A stretch of 64,000 nt of DNA from Paulinella micropora (Eukaryota; Cercozoa; Imbricatea; Euglyphida; Paulinellidae): the NCBI GenBank assembly GCA_019918135.1, contig WBZZ01000886.1, forward strand, positions 1 through 64,000, given 5' to 3'. Position 1 is the first letter of the stretch. Every line of letters starts with the position of its first letter. The position numbers and the translations under genes are program-made. Under the pieces are notes generated by a model. That model was not told the origin of the DNA and made no database searches. It saw nothing but the letters and a program-made list of their open reading frames with translations. Of this stretch, positions 38,346 through 48,400 are shown piece after piece.

Positions 38346-40370
38346 CTAGAAGAGGGAGAAGGAGGGGGACGTGTCGGCACCGACGGTCGCCAGCAGGTTC
38401 TGCATGCGTACGGTTACTAGCCGCCACCAGCGGTCTTCGTCGAAAGCACCCAGCACGGCGGTTGAGAGGCCGTTCAGGAGCCGCGACGCCAACAAGTTCA
38501 GTAGCCTTCTGGGCATTGGGTCCTCGAGCACGAAGCTGTTGGCAGCCGGGACGTGCCGACAAAGCTGTTCCACGGTACGTGTGACGTCCTTGACCCCTGC
38601 CGTGCAGTCCTGCCCCTTCTGGTATAAACGAGATAAGCGAGTAATCTGGCCGCGTAGGTAGTCCGCTAAGAGCAGGCGCAGTTGTGCGCCCTCCTGCCAT
38701 GGCCGTTGCCGCGGCAGCATTCCACTGACGTGGAGTGCGGCGGCGGGGGGACCCAAACCCGCACATGCCAAGAACACCGCGGTCTCTTCGCCACCGTCGA
38801 ACCGGGCCCGCATGCAGCTGTACAAAGGCCCCGAGCCGCCGCGGCTGGGCCAAGCACGCAAGAGCGTGTAGCTGCCCCTGACGTAGGCCAACATTTGCGC
38901 CTGGGCACTGTGCCTGACGTTTCGTTCGCAGAGGAAGGACACACGAGCGTGGACAATGACTGGTAGGCGGCACAGCGCGCGCAGCAGCCTGTTCTGCAGT
39001 TCTATCAAAGGCCAGGGGTCGCGCTGGCTCCTTCTGATAAAGTGATGAATGTAGCCACACAAGTTGAACGACAGGAAACGAAAAACAGGTGGTGGTCGCG
39101 GCGGGTCAGCTAACACCCTTTCCCAGCGCCTAGCCCAACGTCGCAGGCGCGACCTGTCGCCCAGCACCGAGCGCGCTTCTGTCAGCAGCACCGTTCTGGT
39201 CGGCATAGCTAGGGCAATTGCTAATTCGCGTTTATGGCCTGGTTGTGCCAGGAACGCACGGGCCAGCGCGGGCGCCGCAACGGAGCCGCGGTCGACCACC
39301 GCCAGCACGGCGGGCCTCAGCACACCGAGCGCTGACAGGTCGCCGGGCAGGGCCGCGTGCCGCGAACCAATGTTCAGCAGCTCCAGGTCCAGCCAGGGGG
39401 GTCTAGTCCCGCCTGGCAACAGCAGCGCTGCCAGTCGTTGCAGCGAGCCGCGCGACAGCCCCGGAAAGTGCTCGGCGCCAGGCTCGATCGCTAGCTGGTC
39501 CTGGCAGGCCGACACCCGGAGCTTGTACGTCGTTAGCGCGGGGGTAAGCTCCGGTGCCCAATTCAACCCCGAGCCACACACCGGGGCCCAGCGCAGCAGC
39601 TGCGACAGACCTACTGAGCAGTCCAGCTCTACCTTTCTTAGGTGTGGCCACCGTGCCGAGCCCGGCCAAACCATCACGTCGTCTGGTTCTTGTAGTTGCG
39701 ATCTGGGGTTCGACAGGCTTATGTGCTGGAGGTGCAGGGCCAAGTTCTGAAATTCGGGGCCGAACATGCGCGCATTAGCGCACCCGTGCAACTCGAGCAC
39801 TCGCAGCGCGCGGCAGCCCAGGCCTCCCACGCCCACCGCCCCCAAGTCCACGTTAGTCAACTTTAGCTCCCTGAGACCGGGCGCCAGCGCAATCAGCCCC
39901 GGCAGAACGGGCCGGCTCCAGGGGCCGGCTGGAGCCCCCGCGGGACGCCGCAGGACCACTACCTCTAGGCGGTACAGGCCACCACTGTCTGCTCTTGTCT
40001 GTGCAAATGCCCAGGCCGCGAGCAGCTTGGCTACTGCGCGCGGGTGGCCGCTCACAACCAGCCGTCGAACCCTAGTAAAGTACGACAGGACGCTCTGTAG
40101 TAAACGCACGTTGGCGTTCGGCAGGGTGGAGCTTATGTAGCGTAAGCTTAGAGAGGCGTCGGGTTGGGCCTGCGACACGACCTGTGCGGGCAACGGTTGG
40201 CGCGCACCCTCGGTATCCAAGGTTGCGTGCAGGCAAAGCAGCAGCGACGCGCGCTCCCCCGCCCTGCGATGCCAATCGCGGCATGTCTGGCTCAGCGCCA
40301 GCAAGTCTCTGCAGCCAAGGCTCAGCGCCAGGTGCTGATAAATTACACCATCTCGATCGAACGCCGCCAT
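38346..40370 (-). CDS. F-box/leucine-rich-repeat protein
   Basis: With ATG 40370 (MAAFDRDGVIYQHLALSLG) the protein has 674 residues. An F-box-like segment (residues ~5-30, CRDLLALSQTCRDWHRRAGE) is followed by degenerate leucine-rich repeats to ~residue 330 (VRRLVVSGHPR, LRELKLTNVDLGAVG, LRVLELHGCAN, LQHISLSNPR) and a C-terminal domain of ~200 residues shared with the gene at 43207 (for example SFVLEDPMPRRLLNLL against GYVLEDRMPSQRLDLL). It is the longest intact member of the family. The frame stays open to 40511 but the extra part is Lys/Gln-rich. A fragment of its 5' end lies at 24172-24334. The inferred role is a substrate receptor for a ubiquitin ligase. An inverted terminator-like module overlaps its end. 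Confidence 0.83.
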   Translation of the reverse strand: MAAFDRDGVIYQHLALSLGCRDLLALSQTCRDWHRRAGERASLLLCLHATLDTEGARQPLPAQVVSQAQPDASLSLRYISSTLPNANVRLLQSVLSYFTRVRRLVVSGHPRAVAKLLAAWAFAQTRADSGGLYRLEVVVLRRPAGAPAGPWSRPVLPGLIALAPGLRELKLTNVDLGAVGVGGLGCRALRVLELHGCANARMFGPEFQNLALHLQHISLSNPRSQLQEPDDVMVWPGSARWPHLRKVELDCSVGLSQLLRWAPVCGSGLNWAPELTPALTTYKLRVSACQDQLAIEPGAEHFPGLSRGSLQRLAALLLPGGTRPPWLDLELLNIGSRHAALPGDLSALGVLRPAVLAVVDRGSVAAPALARAFLAQPGHKRELAIALAMPTRTVLLTEARSVLGDRSRLRRWARRWERVLADPPRPPPVFRFLSFNLCGYIHHFIRRSQRDPWPLIELQNRLLRALCRLPVIVHARVSFLCERNVRHSAQAQMLAYVRGSYTLLRAWPSRGGSGPLYSCMRARFDGGEETAVFLACAGLGPPAAALHVSGMLPRQRPWQEGAQLRLLLADYLRGQITRLSRLYQKGQDCTAGVKDVTRTVEQLCRHVPAANSFVLEDPMPRRLLNLLASRLLNGLSTAVLGAFDEDRWWRLVTVRMQNLLATVGADTSPSFSLF

Positions 40371-41219
40371 CTGTCTTTGAGTGCGCGTCAAACTTTGCCC
40401 CGCACCGGTTTGCACGCCCCTCTCCCCCTGAGTTTTTTGCGCTTTTTCTTTTTTTGTTGCTGCTAGACAAAAGGCGGGGGAGAGATATGCCAAGATTAAA
40501 GCTTTTGTCAAAGATTTTTTATTAATTTTTTTTTACATTCTGGGCTCAGGGGAGGGAAAGGGGAGACACAAGACAAAATTTGCGACTGGGGGGGCTGACG
40601 GGGGTTTTGAACGTGGGCACACGCTCACTTTGTCGAAGACTACAAATGCAAAACTTTGTTGGGGGATTTTTTTTAATTAAATTTTTGTTGTAGCTTTTGC
40701 GCCCTTCCCCTCCCCCTTCCCTTGTTCTTTGAGCCCCCGGGCTCAGGGGGCTCAGAGCGGGAGGAAGAAAAAAAAAGGGGGGGGCGCCCCCCCCCTCTCC
40801 CACTTTTTCTTCCCTTCCACTTGAGCCCCCTGAGCCCGGGGGGCTCAAAGAACAAGGGAAGGGGGGAGGGAAAGGGCGCAGAAGCTACAACAAAAATGAA
40901 TACATGAAACGCCTCCACTAAGCACCCCCCCCTCCCCTTTCCTGTCCCGCATTCCGCCGCGAGGCCGTGCCGGAGCACAGTGCGCAAGATCTGCGGAAAT
41001 AGGAAAAATATGAAAAGTGGATTTTTTTTGGAATGCCCGGGGGGGTAGTGAGGCACTTGTCTTCTTGGTAGATTCTTCCCACCCCCCCCCTTCCCCGTGT
41101 GACGGTTCCTGACTTTCTGCTACAAAATTGTTCAGTGCGCAGAATTGCTTGTAATGTACGTAGCTGTTAATTAATTTCTTCTGCCGGGTGCTGGAAAATT
41201 AAACAACAAGAAAGAAAGA
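40371..41219. other. Spacer with composite repeat modules
   Basis: It contains a terminator-like module (~40490-40530), a GAGCCCCC hairpin pair around a G8CGC8 palindrome (40728-40850), the GGGCGCAGAAGCTAC...GAAACGCC module (40875-40920) and one end of the TIR family (40975-41020). No gene seen. Confidence 0.6.
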
Positions 41220-41900
41220 ATGTCTGTGCAACCGAGCAATGGACCCGAGACCCGGGCGGCCAAGAGACGGCGCCTAGGGCTCGAGTCACAGGCGCCGCCC
41301 GGGCCGGGCCCGACCTTTGCTTGTGCGGGAGTCGGCGACAGAATCTGCACCCAGGTGGCAACTCGTGTGCTGGCAGGCGACGCTACGGTGTATGCCCGGT
41401 ATGCGGATACGGTTTGGTCGTTGCTGGACACGGTCGTGGCAGGGCACCGCTTTCCCGACGGCCCGCAGCCGTGGAATGATGTGAGCTCGACGGAATTTTG
41501 GCGGGTGGAGCAAGCAGTCGCTGCAGGCCACTTGGCGGTCCGCGTGGTAGCCACGCTGCTGCCGCCCTTCCTGGCACAGATTTGCAGGGACTATCTTGCG
41601 CCCGCCGCCGTGGAAGACGTGGACGCGAAGGCGTGGCTTGCACGCTCGTGGCAGGGCCGGCAGGAACTCTACATAATCACGCGCATGCCAGCTATGGCGT
41701 CACGGCCTCTTTTCATCTACCGACTGAGCGCCGACGAGATAGAAATGTGGGGCGACGAGTATGCTCTGAAGCAGAACCTCGATAACACTCTGACGCTACC
41801 CTACCTTTCTCCCATGGTCGAGTACATGGTAACCCCAGGATGGTGGCCGGAGATACAGGCAAAGCACGAGCGGAGAGCCTGCCGTGGGAGCGAGGACTAG
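41220..41900 (+). CDS. Protein of unknown function
   Basis: The protein has 226 residues, mixed alpha/beta in character, with an N-terminal KRRR cluster (residues ~15-18), a central helical part (TEFWRVEQAVAAGHLAVRVV) and a C-terminal segment with many aromatic residues. The start has an A-rich context (AACAACAAGAAAGAAAGAATG) unlike the pyrimidine-AG contexts of several other genes. Third-position GC is high, as in neighbouring genes, which supports coding. It sits alone between two F-box/LRR genes. No family recognised. Confidence 0.6.
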   Translation: MSVQPSNGPETRAAKRRRLGLESQAPPGPGPTFACAGVGDRICTQVATRVLAGDATVYARYADTVWSLLDTVVAGHRFPDGPQPWNDVSSTEFWRVEQAVAAGHLAVRVVATLLPPFLAQICRDYLAPAAVEDVDAKAWLARSWQGRQELYIITRMPAMASRPLFIYRLSADEIEMWGDEYALKQNLDNTLTLPYLSPMVEYMVTPGWWPEIQAKHERRACRGSED

Positions 41901-43206
41901 GTCCACACGGCCTAACAAGCAGTCTTCCGCCCGAAAGTTTCTCTTGTGCGCTAACACGGGCGCACGCACGCCCGTGCAGGCAACCAGCAAACGGTTTACC
42001 TACGAACTTCTGGTTTCGCGAAGAAATACAACCCATAGGCCTGGGTCGTGATGGAGCACGATGCACGAGATCTGCGGAAATAGGAAAAATATGAAAAGTG
42101 GAAAAAAAATATTTTTTGGAATGCGTTACCTTGAAGCTTTTCAACCTGATAGCTTGTTTTGCAGTGAAAACCCCGAGACAAGCGCCAGGGATCAGTGGTC
42201 TAAATATTCTTTTTTTGTTACATCGACTGCCGAGTTAGGCCTGGTTTATGTTTGAAAAAAAAGATCTTTAATAAAAGTTTGACAAAGTTAATTACAAATC
42301 TTGCTATACTCTGACGGTTCGAGGAGGGGCGGGGATCCAATCGTTTTGGGATTCTGGGTAATGCAGCAGTATCACTAGATCCAGCATTTCTATGCACAGC
42401 TGGCTGCAAAAGACCCAGCTTAGATAAATTGGATTTAAATAGCGGAGTCTGGCTGTCTGTCATCTGTCGCACAAGAACGTCTTTGCGCCAGAAGCTAACT
42501 GCATTGAGAAAGCCGACGACTTCCTGTACCTTTGGCATTTGCTCTCTCTTTGTATATCAGTCTGCGACCTGTTGGCTTCTTGCTACGTCATTGACTTTTT
42601 ACGTGTTTAAAACCGGACTGATATGGCTGAAAAAGGCAGCGTGTCCAGGCTTTTCTGGCAATACTGCCCTTTTTGGCCATATCATTCCAGGCGCATAGAT
42701 ACGTGAATTTGACGACAAATTTTGTGCAAAAAAAAAGAAGAGAGAAAGAGAAAGAGAAGAAAGAGGGAAGAGGAAAGAAAGAGGAGAGAGGGAAGAGGGA
42801 GGGGGGAGAGAGAGGGGCGCCCTCGTTCTCTTCCCCGGGTTTTTTCCTCGGCTCCCCTTTCTCCCCCTCCCCCTTCTCTCCCATCCCTCCTATCTTCCCG
42901 CTCCCTCTTCTCTCTCTCCAAAGGGGGAGGGAGTGCGCAGGACTTGTGATAGTTTTAATCTTGGCACTGGGAGGAGGCGCGCCAAGAATGTATGAATTTT
43001 TTGTTATAAAAGCTCGACAAAGTCTTATACTTGGCACTGAGAAACCAACCCCGCCGGCACACATACGCAAATTTAGCGACAAATTTGGTGTAAAAAAAAG
43101 AAGAGAGAAAGAGAAAGAGAAAAAGCCTCTTGCCGAAACAAAAAAGGGGAGGGGGGTGAAATAAAAAAAAAGAATTTTTTCCCCCCTTTTTTTTTGCTAG
43201 GAGAAG
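41901..43206. other. Spacer with hairpin, TIR-family half copy and terminator-like modules
   Basis: It contains one TIR-family end (42045-42100), a terminator-like module (42255-42290), an excellent copy of the ATATGG...CCATAT hairpin (42619-42685), the CGACAAATTTTGTGCAAAAA-plus-AGAGAAAG purine tract module (42710-42800) and inverted modules at 42945-43045. A TTTTTTTTGCTAG tract directly precedes the start at 43207. No gene seen. Confidence 0.6.
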
Positions 43207-44470
43207 ATGCGTCCGCGCAAGCGCCACCGCACCGGCGTTTCCAGTGCCCTGAGCGGCTGGCAGGAAGTGTTCTTCTCGCACGGGGTTGGACTGTTGGCGC
43301 GACAGGAACTAGTGTCGCTGCTGCGGACGTCGAGGGCCTGGCAGCAGCAGCTGCGTGCCTACCTGTTGCCGCAGCGGTGGCTAGCGCTGGCCCTAAACGA
43401 TGCCACGTCCCAGACCGACCTGCCCGAAGAAGTCGTGGCGGCCGCCGAGACGGCTGCCGAGGTTTACCCTCAGCTCTGCACGTCGCTCACGCTCGAGTAC
43501 GACCGGGACCATAACCCCGCACAGGCCCCGCTGCTCCCGCGCAAGCGACGCCTGTTGCAGCTGGCCCTTCCTTGGTTCCGCCACGTCACGCGCCTGTCCC
43601 TGGACTGCGACTCGTACGCGGCCGCCGAGCTCTTGGGGGCTTGGGCAGGCTGTGGCGCGGGCCCGCTCCAGGCTTTGTCTGTCACGCTACGGAACGAGTG
43701 TGAGCTGGAAGAGTTTTCAACCAGTATCAGGCCGCCGGTCGAAGAGGCGCTGCGCCTGTTGCTCCCTGGCTTGCAAGAACTGCACCTGGAGTCGATGTAC
43801 TTTGGGCCGCATGGGGTCAGCGCGCTGTGGCCGCAGCCGGGCCCCGTACCACCCCTGCGGTGCCTGCGATTGGTCGACTGCAGCGACCCTCGGTTGTGGG
43901 GCGAGGGCTTTGAGCTCTTGGCCCCGACGCTCGAGGTGTGCGAAGTCCTGGCGGGTTTCGAAGGCGCTTACGTCACAGACGTAGAAGAAGGCCTGGTGCT
44001 GCCGGTGGGTCCGCGGGCGGTGTGCTGGCCGCGGCTGCAGCGCGTGGTCGCCGGGGGCGGCTTGCCGCCGAAAGACCTGATCTTGCTGCTGCAGCAACTC
44101 GCTCGCGACGAAGACACGGGCGGGCTCGACTGGGACCGCGCCTGCACCCCCGCGCTGCAAACTTATGTCCTCGGCTTGGGCGTCTGCCTGGACAACACTT
44201 CGGAACTGCCTAACTACGAACGCATCGCGCGGTGGGAGCGCGGCGTTCTGGAGCAGCTGCGCCGGGCGCTCCTGCCCCGGGGGGGCGCCTCTCCTTCTTT
44301 TCTGGAGCTGCGGCTGCTCAGACTCGATCTGTGGGACCAGCCGAGCGCGGCCGACCTGGAGGCCCTGCGGCTCCTGGCGCCCGCGCACTTGACGCTAGTC
44401 GACCGCGGCCCGCCCTGGCACTCGCAGGACGAGCACCCCGCCGGCGCCGTCCTGGCACAGCTCTGCCGCG

Positions 44471-44512
<42 letters not shown>

Positions 44513-45484
44513 CAGGTGCAGCGCCAGCGATCTGGCGGCCGGTCACCAGCGCATGCGCGGCCGGCGCGCTCGCGCCACCAGAGTCTTCCACAGCTTCCGG
44601 CTCCAAAGTTATCTGCGGGAGCAAGCGCGATGTTATCTGCCGGGCCTTTTGGAACTGCAGCGCCTAGTGTGGCACGGGCTGTGCTCCTTGGGCGTGCCGC
44701 TCCATTGCGGCCGCTTCTGGTTGCTTGACCTGCCGTCCCGCAATGCAACCCAAGACGCGCTCTCACCTCCGCCCTTGTGGCCTCCGCGCGGGCCCGCGCT
44801 GCCTACCCACGGGCTTCGGGGCCAGTTTTCGATTCTGCGCTGCTTCCGCTCGTCGCAGGGCGAGGTAGCCTACGGAGTCAAGAACTTTCCGCTGTGGCTG
44901 AGCGGCGCCAGGGCTCGGCGGTCACTCACGGCGCGGGCACGGGCGGGCGACTGCCGCGCCGCTCCGCCGGGGGTGTGGCCCGAGCTGTGGACGTTCCTGG
45001 TCTGCTCCGGCACGCTGGGCGACGCGGCGCGTTCGGAGCGACCGCTTGCGATCCTCGCAAAGAACACAATGCCTTTCGCTAACGACGTGTGGCCCTATGC
45101 GCGCCCGTGGTTCCAGGGCAGCAAGGTGCGGCGCAGGCTGGCAGGTTACGTGGCGATTCTGTTCGATCGCCTCGAGGCGGCGGCGTACAGGGGTTCCGTG
45201 TACCTCCGTTGAACAGGATCTTGTGCGAGCTCAAAGAAACCCTGGCGGCTCTCAGGCACGACCAGTGCAGGCAGGCATTGCCTAGCGAAATTTCCGGCTA
45301 TGTGCTCGAAGACAGAATGCCCTCGCAACGTCTGGACCTGCTGTGCCAAGAGCTGGCGCTCCGCGTGGATGCGGCCCTGTCGGCGCACTACACCCACACC
45401 CACTGGAGGCAGCTGCGAACGCAGCTGCTGGCTCCGTTAGTCGAAATGACGGGCGCCAAAGTCTCTCTCAACTTGATGATTTAA
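43207..45484 (+). CDS. F-box/leucine-rich-repeat protein, broken at a C41 tract and again near its end
   Basis: From ATG 43207 an F-box-like segment (LLARQELVSLLRTSRAWQQQ, residues ~28-50) and leucine-rich repeats (VTRLSLDCDSYAAAELLG, LQELHLESMYFGPHGV, LRCLRLVDCSD) run to residue ~420. A run of 41 C residues (44471-44511) encodes polyproline, and the frame then ends at 44667. A second frame continues the family-specific sequence from the C tract (FHSFRLQSYLREQARCYLPG) to 45212, and a third (LNRILCELKETLAAL ... YVLEDRMPSQRLDLL) to 45484. Both later parts match the C-terminal domain of the gene at 38346, so this is one gene of ~750 codons with two frame breaks. The C tract is prone to length change, so the break there may be variable between genomes or an assembly error. 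Confidence 0.8.
44471..44511. repeat. C41 homopolymer inside a coding region
   Basis: Forty-one consecutive C residues coding for polyproline in the F-box/LRR gene. The gene's frame is correct on either side only if the tract length changes by one or two bases. Confidence 0.9.
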
Positions 45485-48400
45485 TTCGACAGGGAGATTA
45501 GACTTGGTTAATTTGGAATCGAGACTCCGACTGAACGACTGCGCTTTTTGGTACTTTCTTGATGGCGCTTTTAGCGAAGGCGGCTTGGCGGTCTGTGCAT
45601 ATCATTCCGGCGCACACATAGGGGGAGAGAAAGGGGCGCCCCCGTTCTCTTCCCCGGGTTTTTTCCTCCGCTCCCCTCACTGACAAAATTTTGATCTTGT
45701 CAGCAGCTCGCGCAGCACCGGTTCGATTTTTCCTCGTCGCCCAGCGCATGCGACAGCCAGCATTGCGGGGCGCAGGTACACCGACAGTTGTTGTTGTCAG
45801 GCCTTGGGAGCCTGCGACAGATGTTGCATCTTGACGGACGAAAGCAAAACCGGCGCCGTGAGATCTGCTAGATTTCTTCCTATTCGCTTAGATCAGGACA
45901 AAGCTCGACAAACTAAAGCATAAATTCTTCGACCAAAACTAACTTGCACGACTATGATACGACCGGCAAAGGCAGTGCTTCCAGGTTTTTCGGTGGGGGT
46001 GCGCTAGGATGTACAATAATAATAATAAAAAAATCCTTGACAAAGTTTTAATCTTCGCACTGGGAAGGCGGGCGCGTCAAGAATGTATGAATTTTTTGTT
46101 ATCAAAGCTCGACAAAGTCTTGTACTTGACACTGAGAAATCAGCCCCTTCAGCACGAGCTGAAGGGGGGGCAAAAATAATTGAACTTTGTTTGGAGCCCA
46201 CAGAGGGGGGGGGGCGCCTCCCCCACCTTTTTTTCTCTTCTTTTTCCCCTTGAGCCCCCTGAGCCCGGGGGCTCAAAGAACAGGGGAAGGGCGAGAGAGT
46301 GCAGAAGCTACATAAAAAAAATATGAAACGCGTCAACTAAGCCCCCCCTCCCCGATGCCAGGCGCCCCCCCCCTCCTTTTTTCTTTGTCGAGACTAAGGG
46401 TGCGCACATGCGCAAATTTGCGCGACAGATTTTGTGCAAAAAAAGAAGAGAGAAAGAGAAAGAGAAAAATCCTCCTGCTCGAAAAAGGGGAGGGGGAACG
46501 GAGGGAAGAGAGGGAGGGGGGAAAGAGAGAGGGGCGCCCCCGTTCTCTTCCCTTCCCCCTTGTTTATTCCGCTCCCCTTTCTCCCCCTTCCCCCTATCTT
46601 CCCGCTCCCTCTTCTCTCCGAAGGGGGAGGGAGTGCGCAGGACTTGTCATAGTTTTAATCTTGGCACTGAAAACTAAGACAGGGAACTTGAAGGAAACAC
46701 GAGCTGTCATTGCCACAGAGCTGAGAGAGGGAGAGGGAAAGGAGGGCCGGGGCGCGCTAAGAATTTGCACGAAAAAATTAATAAAAAAAATCCCTGACAA
46801 GGTTTTAATCTTGGCACTGGGAAGGCGGGCGCGTCAAGAATGTATGAATATTTTGTTATTAAAGCTCGACAAAGTCTTATACTTGACACTGAGAAACCTG
46901 CCCCGCCGGCACAAGCTGAAGGGGGAGCAAAAATAAATAAATTTTTTTTTGGAGCCCACAGAGGGGGGGGGGCGCCTCTCCGCCTTTTTTTTTCTTCTTT
47001 TCCCCCCTGAGCCCCCTAAGCCGGTTTGTGCATGTGATATGGCCAAAAAAGGCGGCGTTCCCGGGCTTTTCTGCAGCAATACTGCCTTTTTCCGTCATAT
47101 CATTCCGGCGCACACATACGCAAATTTGGCGACAAATTTGGTGCAAAAAAAAGAAGAGAGAAAGAGAAAGAGAAAAAACTTCCTGCTCGAAAGAAGGGGA
47201 GGGAGAACGGAGGGAAGAGGGGAGAGGGAAGAAAGAGGGAAGAAAGAGGGAGAGGGGGAGAGAAGGGCGCCCCCGTTCTCTTCCCCGGGTTTTTCCTCCG
47301 CTTCCCTTTCTCTCCTCTCACCCTTCTCTTCCCCTCCCCCCTATCTTCCCGCTCCCTCCCTCCTCTCTTCGAAGGGGGAGGGAGTGCGCAAGACTTGTCA
47401 TTTGCGCAACAAAAAAAAATTTAGCGCGCGTTTTTTTTTCGCGGGAAAAACCACCGCTAAACCCCAAGCAAAGAGACCGGAGCGGCCGGTGCATTTGGCG
47501 CTAAGTCTTGTGCGACTATGATACAACCGGAAAAGGCAGTGCTTCCAGGTTTTCCGGTGGGGGCGCGCTAGGATGTACGCAAAAATAATAATAATAAAAA
47601 AATCCTTGACAAAGTTTTAATCTTGGCACTGAAAACTAAGACAGGGAACTTGAAGGAAACACGAGCTGTCATTGCCACAGAACTTAGAGAGAGAGGGAAG
47701 GAGGGCCGGGGCGCGCTAAGAATTTACACGAAAGAATTAATACTAAAATCCCTGACAAGGTTTTAATCTTGGCACTGGGAGGCGGGCGCGTCAAGAATGT
47801 ATGAATTTTTTGTTATAAAAGCTCGACAAAGTCTAATACTTGACACTGAGAAACCAGCCCCGCCAGCACCAGCTGAAGGGGGAGCAAAAATAAGTAAACT
47901 TTTTTTGGAGCCCACAGAGGGGGGGGGGGCGCTTCCTCCACCTTTTTTTCTCTTCTTTTTCTCTCTGAGCCCCCTGAGCCCGGGGGGCTCAAAGAACAGG
48001 GGAAGGGCAAGGGGAGAGAGAGTGCAGAAGCTACCGAAAAAAATATATGAAACGCCTCAACTAAGCCCCCCCCCCCTCCTTTTTCCTTTGTCGAGACTCA
48101 GGGCGCGCACATACGCAAATTTGGCGGCAAATTTTGTGCAAAAAAAGAAGAGAGAAAGAGAAAGAGAAAAATCCTCCTGCGCGAAAAAAGGGAGGGGGAA
48201 CGGAGGGAAGAGAGGGAGGGGGGAGAGAGAGGGGCGCCCCCGTTCTCTTCTCTTCCCCCTTTTTTCCTCCGCTGCCCTTTCTCCCCCCTCCCCCTTCTCT
48301 CTCCCTCCCCTCTATCTTCCCGCTCCCTCCTCTCTCTGAAGGGGGAGGGAGCGCGCAGGACTTGTCATTTGCGCAACAAAAAAAATTCTGGCGCACGTTT

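Noticed and set aside
42688..43164. Glu/Lys/Arg-rich and Pro/Ser-rich frames of up to 165 codons (also at 46355, 46949, 47797, 50269 and 50817)
   Set aside because: They translate purine/pyrimidine tracts and repeat modules. They recur with the repeats, overlap on both strands and have no consistent start or end.
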